Positions 27,604 through 38,065 are shown, numbered from the stretch's first letter. The stretch: DNA of 64,000 bases from Nitrosomonas sp. (GCA_024282035.1 JAMWZR010000006.1:1-64000), one strand, 5' to 3'. Translations and numbers: made by a program. Notes: generated from the letters alone by a model not told the origin.

Positions 27604-29046
27604 TTATACAATCCTTCCGTAGGAATCCTCGAGTCGTACGATATCGTCTTCACCTAGATAGGCACCAGATTGCACCTCGATCAAATGCAGCGGTATCTTC
27701 CCCGGATTTTCCAGACGATGTGATTTTCCAAGTGGAATATAAGTAGACTGGTTTTCGGTAAACAGCGTTTCACGGTTGTCCACGGTGACTTTTGCCGTAC
27801 CGCTGACAACAACCCAATGTTCTGCTCTGTGATGGTGCATCTGAAGTGAAAGCCTCTGTCCCGGCTTCACCATGATCCGTTTCACCTGGAAGCGCTCTCC
27901 ACGGTCTATTCCCTCGTACCACCCCCAAGGGCGGTGTATGCGTAAATGTTCAAGTCGTTCCTTACGCCCGTCCGATTCGATTTTTTGTATCAACGATTTC
28001 AGTTGATCAGTTTTGTCCTTGTGCATCACAAGCACCGCATCAGCGGTTTCAATGACAACGACATCATCCAGTCCAATTACCGATACCAGTCGACTCTCTG
28101 CTCGAATATAGCTGCTCCGAGTATCAATCACATAAGCATCACCGTGAACTGAATTAGCATCATCATCCTTCGGTGCCTTTTGCCACAATGCATTCCATGA
28201 TCCCACATCATTCCAGTCGAATTGCGCTGAAACAACGACTGCGCGATCTGTTTTTTGCATGATGGCATAATCGATCGAATCCGACGGACAAGTCAAAAAC
28301 GTATCATGATCAGGACGTATGAAACCCAGATCGGTCGTCCGTTTCTGCCATGCAGCTTGCACCGCATCGTAAATTGCTTGCTGATAGCGTTGCAGTTCCT
28401 TGAGATAGTTTCCGGCTGTAAAAACGAACATACCGCTATTCCAGACATAATCACCTTCCTGGAGATACCGGTTTGCTGCATCTCTATTCGGTTTTTCATA
28501 AAATTGACTGACGCGATGCACTTTCGAAGGAGAATCTCGCAGCAAAGGCACCGCCTCACCCACTTTGATATAGCCGTAACCGGTTTCAGGTGCTGTGGGT
28601 ACGATACCAAAGGTTGCCAGGTAGCCCTCACTTGCGGCTATCACAGCGGCTTCCACAGCTTGCACGAACGCAGCCTGATTTTCAATGACATGATCGGCAG
28701 GCAAAACCAACATGATGGCATTCTCATTGGTTTGAGCCAGATGCAGTGCAGCCAGGGCAATAGCAGGTGCGGTATTGCGCCCGACTGATTCGAGATAGAT
28801 GGCTTCAGGCCTGACTTGTATGGCTTCGCATTGCTCCAGCGTGAGAAAGCGATGCTCGGAGTTGCATACCAGAATGGGATCTTGAATGTTGGTCAATGCT
28901 GCAACACGCTTTAGTGTCGCCTGCAGCAGAGTCTCATCATGATTGACAAGCGGCAATAACTGTTTGGGATAGTTCGCCCGCGACAGAGGCCACAATCGCG
29001 TGCCACTCCCGCCGGAGAGAATAACGGGAAATATAGGGTAATCCAT
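27604..29046 (-). CDS. manC: Mannose-1-phosphate guanylyltransferase / mannose-6-phosphate isomerase
   Basis: This bifunctional 480-residue enzyme makes GDP-mannose. The N-terminal nucleotidyltransferase starts with FPVILSGGSGTRLWPLSR and contains the sugar-binding FVFTAGNYLKEL and NDVGSWNALW region. The C-terminal cupin (about 360-480) has RPWGWYEGI, VKPGQRLSLQMHHHRAEHW and the metal ligands of a type II isomerase. It complements algC (2621) in the mannose pathway and lies beside a membrane glycosyltransferase-like gene, consistent with surface polysaccharide synthesis. Confidence 0.93.
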   Translation of the reverse strand: MDYPIFPVILSGGSGTRLWPLSRANYPKQLLPLVNHDETLLQATLKRVAALTNIQDPILVCNSEHRFLTLEQCEAIQVRPEAIYLESVGRNTAPAIALAALHLAQTNENAIMLVLPADHVIENQAAFVQAVEAAVIAASEGYLATFGIVPTAPETGYGYIKVGEAVPLLRDSPSKVHRVSQFYEKPNRDAANRYLQEGDYVWNSGMFVFTAGNYLKELQRYQQAIYDAVQAAWQKRTTDLGFIRPDHDTFLTCPSDSIDYAIMQKTDRAVVVSAQFDWNDVGSWNALWQKAPKDDDANSVHGDAYVIDTRSSYIRAESRLVSVIGLDDVVVIETADAVLVMHKDKTDQLKSLIQKIESDGRKERLEHLRIHRPWGWYEGIDRGERFQVKRIMVKPGQRLSLQMHHHRAEHWVVVSGTAKVTVDNRETLFTENQSTYIPLGKSHRLENPGKIPLHLIEVQSGAYLGEDDIVRLEDSYGRIV

Positions 29047-29148
29047 GCACTACATTTCCCGAATTTCTGAAGCTTTGCCGCAATATAAGCATAGACCCCT
29101 GTTTACCTGAATTTCCATAGCTGTTAGAAGCTCAACATACCTTGATGA

Positions 29149-30636
29149 TTATATTTTTTTGAACCAAGTTCCATGTTCAAGTGATTCAAAAACAGAATAA
29201 TTATTGATGATGTATTCCCACAGTGACTCATTTTTTTGTTGTATCAACGTATCATAATCCAGTTTGACAAAGAGATAAGTCGGAGGCGAATTTACAAATT
29301 CAGTATAAAATGCTTGCCACTGAAAATCCAGATAATACTCAAGTATCCAGCCATTGGTACTGAGTTCAGGTAAACGCGATGCCAGGACATACATTCTCGG
29401 ATTACCACACACATACATGGTATCCCCTTCTTTCAGCACGGAGAGAACATTGGCTACTTCTTCCTGAGCATAATCGTAGGTATTTAATTTTATCTCATTC
29501 GTCGCAGAATGATTTTTCCACAAAGTATGAGACTGAATGTAAAAAATACCTATCAGTACGAGAATAGTGAGCAAATTCTCAATTCTTGCCTTCTTAACAA
29601 TTTCAAATTGAAATAAGCGATACAAAATCCAATCTAGCCCCATTGCGGCAAAAACACCGATAGGGACATACAACAATTGGAAATGATAAGCCCACCAGGA
29701 TGTTTTTTGCATCAACACCACAAACAGACCAACAACAGCCCATGCCAGTAGCAAGCTCAAGAAATGTGATTCGACTTTTCTAATCATCAAAACACCGATT
29801 CCAGCCAAAATCAGAAAAACAACCATTTTTTTGATAAACCATTTGACTGAATTCAGCAGTCTTTCCGGGTCGATCTGATCCGTCAGGCCAATAACGCTGG
29901 CGGGGATTTTGAAATAGATATCAAGCACCAAGGTCTCGATGTGATGATGAAAGATATAAAACAGGAAAACAGCCGCAAGCAGAGCAAAACCCAGAATCAA
30001 AGGCAAAACCTGTGTGCGAGCGATATAAACCAGATTATGTAGTCTTAATACAAATAAAAAATGTACCAGAAACAATGCCGCAATAATTGGAGCAAAAACC
30101 AGCTTGCTCAGTAATACAATGGCTACCAGCAAACCGATTGCAAAGTAAGTCAGAAACAAATTTCCCTTGGATTTATAAGCCCTGTCCAACAACCAGACGA
30201 TCAAAAAAATCGGAAAATTGATGATCGCTTCTAGTTGGGTTAAGTGCAATATCGATGCATTACCATAATAAACACCGACGATGAACAAGGGCAGCAAAAA
30301 ATGGAAATATTGCAAACGAAACAGCTGAAATTCTCTGACAGCATAAAACAAGATCAGCGTAAAAATGATCCAGTATCCCAGCTCAAACAGGTGAATGCTG
30401 ATATCGTCCCAACCAATCGTGATTCCTGCAAGGAGATAAAACAAGTAGATACCGGGCTGCTTGTAGTCAAACAAGCCTTGGTAGAGAACTTTTCCCATAT
30501 CCAGTTGCTGTGCAATGACTACGAATAGGGATTGATCTCCTCCCATAGTCGTGTGACTTTGAACAATGCCGATCATGACAATAATCAGCATAACGACAAC
30601 ACTAGCCAGTTTATTCTTAATATTATTTAATATCAT
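29149..30636 (-). CDS. Multi-pass membrane protein, GT-C/ArnT-like glycosyltransferase candidate
   Basis: This 495-residue protein has about ten to twelve hydrophobic segments, an early periplasmic loop and a hydrophilic C-terminal part. The N-terminal region HTTMGGDQSLFVVIAQQLDMG then YQGLFDYKQPGIYLFYLL matches the GT39/PMT pattern, where an acidic residue in the first loop is catalytic and the D-x-K-x-P block follows. Such enzymes move sugars from polyprenyl phosphate to lipids or proteins. The gene is AT-rich compared with the core genes. It is 102 bases upstream of manC on the same strand. Acceptor and donor are unknown. Confidence 0.7.
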   Translation of the reverse strand: MILNNIKNKLASVVVMLIIVMIGIVQSHTTMGGDQSLFVVIAQQLDMGKVLYQGLFDYKQPGIYLFYLLAGITIGWDDISIHLFELGYWIIFTLILFYAVREFQLFRLQYFHFLLPLFIVGVYYGNASILHLTQLEAIINFPIFLIVWLLDRAYKSKGNLFLTYFAIGLLVAIVLLSKLVFAPIIAALFLVHFLFVLRLHNLVYIARTQVLPLILGFALLAAVFLFYIFHHHIETLVLDIYFKIPASVIGLTDQIDPERLLNSVKWFIKKMVVFLILAGIGVLMIRKVESHFLSLLLAWAVVGLFVVLMQKTSWWAYHFQLLYVPIGVFAAMGLDWILYRLFQFEIVKKARIENLLTILVLIGIFYIQSHTLWKNHSATNEIKLNTYDYAQEEVANVLSVLKEGDTMYVCGNPRMYVLASRLPELSTNGWILEYYLDFQWQAFYTEFVNSPPTYLFVKLDYDTLIQQKNESLWEYIINNYSVFESLEHGTWFKKI

Positions 30637-30697
30637 TGACCTAGGGTGTAAAAAAATAGTAATCCATGGATAGCGGCAGGCAACTGGTAAAAGATGA

Positions 30698-30738
30698 GTT
30701 CGGTTACAAATAGTTTTTAGGTCTATTTATAACCGAAC
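30698..30738 (-). terminator. Long inverted repeat after the Sel1 gene
   Basis: GTTCGGTTA pairs with TAACCGAAC (nine bases). After one mismatch, AAATA pairs with TATTT, leaving an 11-base loop. It lies 57 bases past the Sel1 stop on the minus strand and about 60 bases before the glycosyltransferase start. A short T-rich stretch (TCTTTT) follows on that strand. It is probably the Sel1 gene terminator. Confidence 0.55.
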
Positions 30739-30794
30739 GCTGAACGAAGAAAAGTGAAAATGGTGAAATCGATTAGCGATGGCTAGTGTATAAA

Positions 30795-31469
30795 TTATTT
30801 TCCAGCTGATTTGATTGCATCAAGATTAGCTTGTGCATCTGCGTTTCCTTGTGCTGCAGCTTTTTCAAACCACATGACTGCTTTCTTCTCGTCTCGCTCC
30901 ACTCCTTCTCCCGTGAAATACATGACACCCAGGTTATTCTGGGCATCCACATGTCCCTGATCCGCAGCCTTCTTGAACAATTCTGCCGCTTTTAACATAT
31001 CTTTTTCAACGCTTTCTCCGTTTGCATGCATTAGTCCCAGATTAAACTGAGCATCGGCATAACCTTGCTCAGCTGCGCGAAAAAACCAACCTGCCGCTAA
31101 TTCCGGATCATTATTCAGCATTTGTCCGGACGGCCCCTTGGATATGGCCTCTCCAGTGTAATACATCACCCCCAAACCATTCTGAGCCGCAGGATCTCCC
31201 GCTTTGGCACTTTCCAGCAAAGCCTTGAATTTTTCCTCGGCTGCTGTTTGAAAATCACCCATACCTGGTGGCAAGATTTGATCCTTCAATTCAGCCTTTT
31301 CTTCAGGACTTAATCCTTCGCCCAATATCGAAGGGATTTCACCCAGTTTGGTCATTTCATCTTTCACAGTGGGTGTTGCACCACTGGATTTATCATTTTG
31401 TACCTTGTTATCACACCCAGACAGAAAAAAAATGATCATCACTAAAAACATAACCACAAGATTATTCAT
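30795..31469 (-). CDS. Sel1-repeat lipoprotein
   Basis: The 224-residue protein has a lipoprotein signal (MNNLVVMFLVMIIFFLSGC, lipobox LSGC, Cys about 19). After a charged linker it has three to four Sel1-like repeats of about 36 residues, with the AQNGLGVMYYTGEA and AQFNLGLMHANGE pattern. Sel1 repeats are alpha-alpha solenoids that bind other proteins. With Asp after the cysteine (CDNK), inner-membrane retention would be expected by the +2 rule. It lies just after an exported ankyrin protein on the same strand; the two may be partners. Confidence 0.85.
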   Translation of the reverse strand: MNNLVVMFLVMIIFFLSGCDNKVQNDKSSGATPTVKDEMTKLGEIPSILGEGLSPEEKAELKDQILPPGMGDFQTAAEEKFKALLESAKAGDPAAQNGLGVMYYTGEAISKGPSGQMLNNDPELAAGWFFRAAEQGYADAQFNLGLMHANGESVEKDMLKAAELFKKAADQGHVDAQNNLGVMYFTGEGVERDEKKAVMWFEKAAAQGNADAQANLDAIKSAGK

Positions 31470-31550
31470 GTAAAACTTTCCTTATTTTCTCGAATTAATA
31501 AAACCGGCCAATGAAGTATCGTTCCTTGTTAGCACCCAGGAAAAATTTTT

Positions 31551-32300
31551 TCATTTCGCACCTGCGTTTTTGAGCAGATCGATAACTTCCCTGTGTCGGT
31601 GAAGATTTGCAAGCATCAAAGCTGTCATTCCATTTCCGGCTTTGAGATTAGGATCCGCTTTTGCTCCGATTAGACTATGTATCGCCCCCAGGTGCCCATG
31701 TTGTGCGGCCAGCATTAGCGCTGTTGCGCCATTTTCCAGTTGATAATTGACATCAACCTTGGCATCTATCAGCGCCTGTATGATTTGTTGATATCCCTCC
31801 TGTGCCGCCAATAAGAGAGCAGTCATGCCATTGTTCCGTTTCGAGTTTACATTTGCCCCCGCCGACAGCAACATTGGAACAATTTTTTTGCGACCTTTCT
31901 CTGCAGCAAGAATTAGAGCGGTATCATTTTCATCATTTACACTATCAACACTTGCTCCGGCAGCCAGCAAAATTTCCACGATATGCTCCCGACCATCACG
32001 AGCAGCTTGCAAGAGTGGAGTTGAGTTGTGATCAAAGCGGATATTGACATCAACACCGGTTTTCAAGAAACGTTCGACAACAGCTGGATTGCCCTTTTTG
32101 ATAGCAGCAACAAAAGCTTCATTCAATTCTTCAGCTTCGATTTTGCCCGAATCCAGTATCTTGAAAACCAGTGCAGCATTGCCTTTGTTGGTGGCATCTA
32201 TCAATTCACTTTTCGTATTTTGAGACCAAACATCGGAGCAAATCAGGATTAAAACAAAATACAGAATAAATATCAATGACCTATTCACTACCAGCATCAT
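31551..32300 (-). CDS. Exported ankyrin-repeat protein
   Basis: The 249-residue protein has a signal peptide (cut near SDVWS-QN) and about six ankyrin repeats of 33 residues. They read GNPAVVERFLKTGVDVN, DGREHIVEILLAAGASVDS, KGRKKIVPMLLSAGANVNS, and then three more. Ankyrin repeats mediate protein binding; periplasmic versions exist next to catalases and other stress proteins, but no such gene is here. The following Sel1 lipoprotein is in the same direction, 81 bases away. The region is AT-rich. Confidence 0.85.
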   Translation of the reverse strand: MMLVVNRSLIFILYFVLILICSDVWSQNTKSELIDATNKGNAALVFKILDSGKIEAEELNEAFVAAIKKGNPAVVERFLKTGVDVNIRFDHNSTPLLQAARDGREHIVEILLAAGASVDSVNDENDTALILAAEKGRKKIVPMLLSAGANVNSKRNNGMTALLLAAQEGYQQIIQALIDAKVDVNYQLENGATALMLAAQHGHLGAIHSLIGAKADPNLKAGNGMTALMLANLHRHREVIDLLKNAGAK

Positions 32301-32571
32301 ATTAAAAAACCCTATCTAAAAAACCCATGAAATTATGAAACATTCGAAGAAAAATTATGCCGCTGTTCAATTATGCCATTAATTCGGATCAGTACATTAT
32401 TTGTACTTGATGCCTGCGATCACATTTCTTACCTTGCCAAGCTGTGCTATCCTTGCCGGCCGGGAGTTTTCCATCTAGTGAAGATTGAACGTTTCTTACA
32501 AATAAAATAGTAGTACCGTCAGGCACTTTACCCAATTCATCGCGTATTAGTGACATTTTTCTGGAAGGTTT
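32301..32571. other. Intergenic region between ankyrin gene and ubiH
   Basis: This 271-base gap lies between divergent starts. It is AT-rich near the ankyrin gene and contains AATTATGCC twice (32353 and 32369, a 16-base period). A 54-residue open frame on the minus strand (32392-32557) has no recognisable domain. No clear promoter is visible. Confidence 0.4.
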
Positions 32572-33744
32572 ATGAATTCTGGTCATTATGACATCGTCAT
32601 CATCGGAGGCGGCCCAGTAGGAATGGCTCTTGCACTTGGCTTGCAGGACACGGGCATTTCATCGCTGCTGCTTGAGGCCAGAGGACTACCAGAAACGGTC
32701 CAAGATCCTCGCCCGCTGGCATTGTCATATGGTAGTCAACTGATTCTGCATCGACTGAATGTCTGGAACAAGTTGCCGCAAAAAACGCCGATTGACACGA
32801 TTCATATTTCCAATCGCGGAAGCTTTGGGCAAACACTAATCACCACTAAAGATGCCGAAGTACCTGCCCTTGGTTATGTTGTCAATTATCATGAGTTATT
32901 CAGTACCATGCATAAGTTGATGATTGAAAAACAATTCAATTACATCGCCGGGGCGAATGTCACAAAACTGGATACAACCGACAAATCCGGGCTTGTGAGT
33001 TTCGACTACCAGGGAAAAACAGAGCAAGTTTCGGCACAGTTACTTGTTTTAGCCGATGGTGGCCAGTTGGCGCAGCAATTACCGGAAATCAGCTATCAGA
33101 CCCATGATTACCAGCAATGGGCTGTTGTAGCCAATATTCATGCTGAAAAGAAACAATCCGGTACAGCTTATGAGCGCTTCACTCCGACAGGTCCGATTGC
33201 ACTTCTACCCAACCTGGATGATTTTGCTCTGGTATGGACGACCACACCAGCCACTGCAAAAGAAATCGTCTCGCTACCCGAGAATATTTTTTTACATCGC
33301 CTGCAACAAAATTTTGGAAATCGGCTTGGTCAGTTTATCCACACCGGAAAAAGATCGGCTTTTCCATTGCTGCTGAAATATGCTGCAACCACTACCTCAC
33401 AAAGAAGCGTGCTTATCGGTAACGCAGCACAGACCTTGCATCCGGTTGCAGGGCAAGGATTCAATCTTGGACTCAGGGACGCGCATGAGTTGACTCGAGA
33501 AATCCTCCGCACTTACCAAAGATCTCAAGCCATTGGCACAAACGCCATGCTCGCACGCTACCGCCAGAACCGGCAACTTGATAGTACAGGCGGCAGAATG
33601 TTCACCGATTCGCTGGTCAGGTTCTTTTCCAATGAAAATAAGCTGATCAAGCACGCCAGCGGGATAGGATTAAACATGCTGAATACTATTTCGCCATTGA
33701 AGAGGTTTGTGGCTCGACGCATGATTTTTGGTGCACGTGGATAA
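32572..33744 (+). CDS. ubiH: FAD-dependent monooxygenase of ubiquinone synthesis (UbiH/COQ6 family)
   Basis: This 390-residue flavoprotein hydroxylates the benzoquinone ring during ubiquinone synthesis. It has the FAD loop IIGGGPVGMALALGLQ, a middle motif VLADGGQLAQQL, and the family signature GNAAQTLHPVAGQGFNLGLRDAH. Several paralogues (UbiH, UbiF, UbiI, UbiM) hydroxylate different positions; sequence alone does not settle which. The C-terminus has a basic, membrane-associating helix. Confidence 0.85.
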   Translation: MNSGHYDIVIIGGGPVGMALALGLQDTGISSLLLEARGLPETVQDPRPLALSYGSQLILHRLNVWNKLPQKTPIDTIHISNRGSFGQTLITTKDAEVPALGYVVNYHELFSTMHKLMIEKQFNYIAGANVTKLDTTDKSGLVSFDYQGKTEQVSAQLLVLADGGQLAQQLPEISYQTHDYQQWAVVANIHAEKKQSGTAYERFTPTGPIALLPNLDDFALVWTTTPATAKEIVSLPENIFLHRLQQNFGNRLGQFIHTGKRSAFPLLLKYAATTTSQRSVLIGNAAQTLHPVAGQGFNLGLRDAHELTREILRTYQRSQAIGTNAMLARYRQNRQLDSTGGRMFTDSLVRFFSNENKLIKHASGIGLNMLNTISPLKRFVARRMIFGARG

Positions 33745-33907
33745 TTTGTTCCTAATTCTCCACTATCCGTTCCACTGAAGTTATAATTGAGCCTGGGTAA
33801 AAAGTGCACGTAGTCGCTTTTCAAGTGAGCATGAGATGAAACCCTCATCGCCCTCAGGAATTGTGCAAAATCCCTTTATATTTTGAACTAAAACACCGAC
33901 AGATTAC

Positions 33908-34942
33908 ATGCAAATCGGCTCCCATATTCTCAAAAATAAGCTGGTCGTAGCACCCATGGCTGGCGTAACGGATCGCCCTTTCAGGCAGTTATGCAAACAA
34001 ATGGGAGCCGGCATGGCGGTTTCTGAAATGGTTTCGAGCAATTCCCTGCTTTGGGGATCCAAGAAAACGCAACGCCGGGCCAATCACGATGGCGAAGTTT
34101 CCCCTATTTCTGTCCAGATCGCTGGCGCGGATCCTGCAATGCTTGCTGCAGCGGCGCAATACAATGTCGATCAAGGCGCTGAAATCATCGATATCAACAT
34201 GGGTTGCCCGGCCAAAAAAATATGTAATGTCATGGCTGGTTCTGCCCTGTTGCAGAATGAAAAACTGGTCAGCCAAATCCTCGATGCAGTTGTCAAGGCC
34301 GTCAATGTTCCCGTTACATTGAAGATTCGCACAGGTTGGGACAAACAACACAAAAACGCCTTATCCGTGGCACATATCGCAGAAAATTCGGGTATCCAGG
34401 CCTTGGCAATACATGGCCGCACCAGAGCTTGCGCCTATTCCGGTGAAGCAGAGTACGAAACGATTGCAGCAGTCAAATCGAAGCTGAACATTCCGGTGAT
34501 TGCGAATGGTGATATTACGACACCCGAGAAAGCACAACGCATTCTGGCTTATACCAAAGCGGATGCCATCATGATTGGGCGGGCGGCTCAAGGCCGCCCA
34601 TGGATTTTCCGGGAAATCGATCATTTTTTAGCAACAGGACAACACTTGCAATCACCCGAGGTCACAGAAATTCATCGAGTCCTCATCAACCATTTACATG
34701 ATTTGTATCATTTCTATGGTGAATACTCAGGGGTTCGTATCGCACGCAAGCATATTTCCTGGTACACGAAAGGACTCGTTGGATCCGCAGGTTTTCGCCA
34801 TGCAATGAATCAGCTGCAAACCAGTGAACAGCAATTACAGGAGACAAATATTTTTTTCGCCCAGTTGGCTGAAAAAAATCACCGATTGAGTTATATCGAA
34901 AAAGAGGGAGCGCCAGTGTATGAATGCAATGAAGGAGAATGA
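33908..34942 (+). CDS. dusB: tRNA-dihydrouridine synthase B
   Basis: The 344-residue flavin enzyme reduces uridines in the tRNA D-loop. It has VVAPMAGVTDRPFRQLCKQMGA, the active-site cysteine in DINMGCPAKKICN, HGRTRACAYSGEAEY, and IGRAAQGRPWIF. It precedes and overlaps fis by 23 bases, the same dusB-fis coupling as in enterobacteria. A TATAAT at 33782 in the 163-base leader lacks a matching -35. Confidence 0.95.
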   Translation: MQIGSHILKNKLVVAPMAGVTDRPFRQLCKQMGAGMAVSEMVSSNSLLWGSKKTQRRANHDGEVSPISVQIAGADPAMLAAAAQYNVDQGAEIIDINMGCPAKKICNVMAGSALLQNEKLVSQILDAVVKAVNVPVTLKIRTGWDKQHKNALSVAHIAENSGIQALAIHGRTRACAYSGEAEYETIAAVKSKLNIPVIANGDITTPEKAQRILAYTKADAIMIGRAAQGRPWIFREIDHFLATGQHLQSPEVTEIHRVLINHLHDLYHFYGEYSGVRIARKHISWYTKGLVGSAGFRHAMNQLQTSEQQLQETNIFFAQLAEKNHRLSYIEKEGAPVYECNEGE

Positions 34943-35162
34943 GATCGCTTCATGTATCCGCAGAGCCATAAGTGGTTATCTTGATGATCTCGATGGTGAA
35001 AAACCGGGGCATCTGTATAGCATGGTCATTCATAGCGTCGAGAAACCTTTGATCGAAATCGCGATGCAACATACCAATGGCAACCAGACACAAGCTGCGG
35101 AGCTATTGGGTATCAACCGCAATACCTTACGTCAAAAAATGAAGCAATACCAAATTAAATGA
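34920..35162 (+). CDS. fis: DNA-binding protein Fis
   Basis: The 80-residue nucleoid protein has an N-terminal helix and the C-terminal helix-turn-helix [22 protein letters not shown], nearly the classical Fis sequence. Fis bends DNA and regulates rRNA and growth-phase genes. The ATG at 34920 follows GGGAG at nine bases; another ATG lies at 34929. The N-terminal arm is shorter than in E. coli Fis (98 residues), as in other betaproteobacteria. Its stop overlaps the purH start. Confidence 0.93.
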   Translation: MNAMKENEIASCIRRAISGYLDDLDGEKPGHLYSMVIHSVEKPLIEIAMQHTNGNQTQAAELLGINRNTLRQKMKQYQIK

Positions 35163-36718
35163 CCATTACACATGCACTTATCAGTGTTTCGGATAAGTTC
35201 GGAATACTGGAACTGGCACACAAGCTGGTTCAACTCGACATTACCATCCTATCTACGGGAGGAACAGCGAAAGCACTGCAGGATGCCGGCATACGTGTCA
35301 CCGAAGTTAGCGATTACACCGGTTTTCCCGAAATGCTCGATGGTCGCGTCAAGACCCTACACCCCAAGATTCATGCAGGAATCCTTGCGCGCCCGGATCT
35401 TGCAAGCCATCAGCAGGCACTAGACCAGGCAGCCATTCCCAATATTGGACTGGTCATCGTCAATCTGTATCCATTCAAGCAAACCATAGCCAGACCGGAG
35501 TGCGGCCTGGCAGACGCAATTGAGAATATTGATGTTGGTGGCCCCACCATGGTCCGTGCCGCAGCCAAAAACTATCAAAAGGTGGCTATCGTAACTGACC
35601 CCAGTGATTATCCATTACTTATCAGTGAGCTTGAATCAAATCAAGGCTCCGTCACGACCTCAACCCGTTTCAAATGGGCACAAAAGGCTTTTTCCCATAC
35701 TGCATCGTATGACAGCGCGATCAGCAATTATTTATCCGCGCTCGATTCCGACATGCAACGCAAGGATTTTCCCGATTCATTCAATCTGAATTTCAGTCTG
35801 GTTCAACACCTTCGATATGGTGAAAATCCGCATCAGAAAGCTGCGTTCTATCGGGATGAGAATGTTCCCTCTGGCAGTCTGGCCAATTACCGTCAATGGC
35901 AAGGCAAGGAATTGTCTTTTAATAATATTGCAGATACCGATGCCGCCTGGGAGTGCGTCAAAACATTTGACGATCCCGCTTGTGTCATCGTGAAACATGC
36001 GAACCCCTGCGGCATAGCCATTGCCCTTAATGCCTTACAAGCTTATCAGCTTGCATTTGCAACCGATCCCGTATCCGCATTTGGCGGTATCATCGCTTTC
36101 AACTGCACACTTGACAAAACTGCAGCAGAGGCCATTCTGAACCAATTTGTCGAAGTGGTCATTGCACCAGAAATAACCCAGGACGCTCGAACACTATTAG
36201 CACAAAAAAACAACATTCGCGTTCTCACCGTTCCATTGGTGCATGAGCATCACAGTTATGATCTAAAACGCGTGGGAGGAGGAATTCTGGTACAGACTCC
36301 CGATACAATGAATATCGCGGGTTCCAATCTCAAGATCGTTACTCGACGACATCCTACTGAACAACAGCTACAGGACATGTTGTTTGCATGGCGTGCCGCC
36401 AAGTTTGTCAAATCGAATGCCATCGTCTTTTGCCGTAATGGCCAGACCCTGGGTATCGGTGCCGGACAGATGAGTCGTGTTGACAGCGCCCGAATCGCTT
36501 CGATCAAATCCCAGCAGGCCGGTTTCTCACTGAATGGTTCGGTTGTCGCATCCGATGCCTTTTTTCCTTTCCGTGACGGACTCGATGTAGTCGTGGAAGC
36601 TGGTGCTACAGCCATCATCCAACCCGGTGGCAGCATCCGTGATGATGAAGTCATCGCCGCCGCTGATGAGCATGGCATTACAATGGTATTGACGGGCATC
36701 CGTCATTTCCGACACTAA
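35159..36718 (+). CDS. purH: Bifunctional AICAR transformylase / IMP cyclohydrolase
   Basis: The 519-residue enzyme carries out the last two steps of IMP synthesis. The N-terminal MGS-like domain (about 1-150) has [14 protein letters not shown] and [10 protein letters not shown]; the transformylase part has the KHANPCGIA motif with catalytic lysine and histidine, and [12 protein letters not shown]. It overlaps fis by four bases (ATGA) and is followed by purD 15 bases later. AICAR released by HisF also enters here. Confidence 0.96.
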   Translation: MTITHALISVSDKFGILELAHKLVQLDITILSTGGTAKALQDAGIRVTEVSDYTGFPEMLDGRVKTLHPKIHAGILARPDLASHQQALDQAAIPNIGLVIVNLYPFKQTIARPECGLADAIENIDVGGPTMVRAAAKNYQKVAIVTDPSDYPLLISELESNQGSVTTSTRFKWAQKAFSHTASYDSAISNYLSALDSDMQRKDFPDSFNLNFSLVQHLRYGENPHQKAAFYRDENVPSGSLANYRQWQGKELSFNNIADTDAAWECVKTFDDPACVIVKHANPCGIAIALNALQAYQLAFATDPVSAFGGIIAFNCTLDKTAAEAILNQFVEVVIAPEITQDARTLLAQKNNIRVLTVPLVHEHHSYDLKRVGGGILVQTPDTMNIAGSNLKIVTRRHPTEQQLQDMLFAWRAAKFVKSNAIVFCRNGQTLGIGAGQMSRVDSARIASIKSQQAGFSLNGSVVASDAFFPFRDGLDVVVEAGATAIIQPGGSIRDDEVIAAADEHGITMVLTGIRHFRH

Positions 36719-36733
36719 ACGAATTCCCCATAA

Positions 36734-38065
36734 ATGATTCAATTACTTGTTATTGGCAGTGGTGGTCGAGAACATGCACTGGCTTGGAAACTTAGTCAAT
36801 CTCCACGAGTTCACAGGATCTATGTAGCGCCTGGAAATGCTGGAACTGCACTTGAGCCCAAGTTGCAGAATGTCCCATTCAGTGAAATTGCCGAATTAAT
36901 TGAATTTGCCCAAAAAGAACACATTGCCATTACCATCGTCGGCCCGGAAGTACCGCTTGCAGCAGGCATTGTTGATGCATTTCAAGCTGCGAATCTAAAA
37001 ATATTCGGTCCTACACAACAAGCAGCCCGACTTGAAACATCGAAGATTTTCGCCAAGGAATTCATGCTGCGTCACAACATTCCAACGGCATCTTACCAAA
37101 GCTTCAACGATCCGGTTCTGGCACACCAGTACATAGAACAAAAATCTGCTCCATTAGTGATCAAGGCCGATGGCCTGGCTGCAGGAAAAGGTGTGGTCGT
37201 TGCGCTGACAAATGAGCAGGCACATACTGCAGTCAATACCATTCTCGTAGAAAAACACCTTGGCGGTGCAGGCAATGAAATTGTCATCGAGGAATTTCTG
37301 GAGGGAATCGAAGTTAGCTTCATTGTCATGACAGACGGGAAGCATATTTTACCCTTGGCAACCAGTCAGGATCACAAACGTCTGTGCGATAACAATTTGG
37401 GCCCTAATACTGGCGGCATGGGAGCTTATTCGCCTACGCCTTTCGTTTCACCGGATCTACATGCCAAGATCATCCGCGACATCATTCATCCTGTTATTAG
37501 TGGGCTGCATGCAGAAGGTATCAACTACTGCGGTTTTCTGTATGCGGGATTGATCATAACGCCAAATGATCAGGCCAAGGTGTTGGAGTTTAATTGCCGC
37601 ATGGGGGATCCTGAAACACAGCCCATCATGCTCAGATTGAAAAGTGATTTATTCCAGTTAATCGAGCATGCCATTCATGGTACCTTGAATAAAGCCACCA
37701 TAGACTGGGATCGTCGAACAGCGCTTGGAATAGTCATGGCTGCACATGGTTACCCCGAAAATCCTAGAAAAAATGATGCCATCACGGGTCTATCCGAGCT
37801 GATGCAAGAGCAGGCGAACAACCATGATTTTCATATTTTTCACTCTGGCACCCACGTTGGAGAAGATGAGCATTCCTTACTGACTTCAGGAGGACGCGTT
37901 CTGTGTGTCACGGCTCTTGGAGAAAACATCAAACATGCACAGCAGAATGCTTACAAGCTAATGGAAAACATTCATTTTCCTGGATCTCAAGCTCGCAATG
38001 ACATCGGCGCACAAGGTATCGAGTATCAGAAACACACGAACAACCTGCGCGCTGAAAGTCAATAA
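36734..38065 (+). CDS. purD: Phosphoribosylamine-glycine ligase
   Basis: This 443-residue ATP-grasp enzyme joins glycine to phosphoribosylamine. It has LVIGSGGREHALAWKL, VIKADGLAAGKGVVVA, the ATP-grasp core EEFLEGIEVSFIVMTDG, NTGGMGAYSPTP, and the metal-binding EFNCRMGDPETQ. It ends the dusB-fis-purH-purD run and converges with flgL, only 17 bases apart. Confidence 0.96.
   Translation: MIQLLVIGSGGREHALAWKLSQSPRVHRIYVAPGNAGTALEPKLQNVPFSEIAELIEFAQKEHIAITIVGPEVPLAAGIVDAFQAANLKIFGPTQQAARLETSKIFAKEFMLRHNIPTASYQSFNDPVLAHQYIEQKSAPLVIKADGLAAGKGVVVALTNEQAHTAVNTILVEKHLGGAGNEIVIEEFLEGIEVSFIVMTDGKHILPLATSQDHKRLCDNNLGPNTGGMGAYSPTPFVSPDLHAKIIRDIIHPVISGLHAEGINYCGFLYAGLIITPNDQAKVLEFNCRMGDPETQPIMLRLKSDLFQLIEHAIHGTLNKATIDWDRRTALGIVMAAHGYPENPRKNDAITGLSELMQEQANNHDFHIFHSGTHVGEDEHSLLTSGGRVLCVTALGENIKHAQQNAYKLMENIHFPGSQARNDIGAQGIEYQKHTNNLRAESQ

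Noticed and set aside
32392-32557. A 54-residue minus-strand frame in the ankyrin-ubiH gap
   Set aside because: No recognisable domain, no clear ribosome site and no conserved feature. It may be a remnant, but I cannot support a gene.
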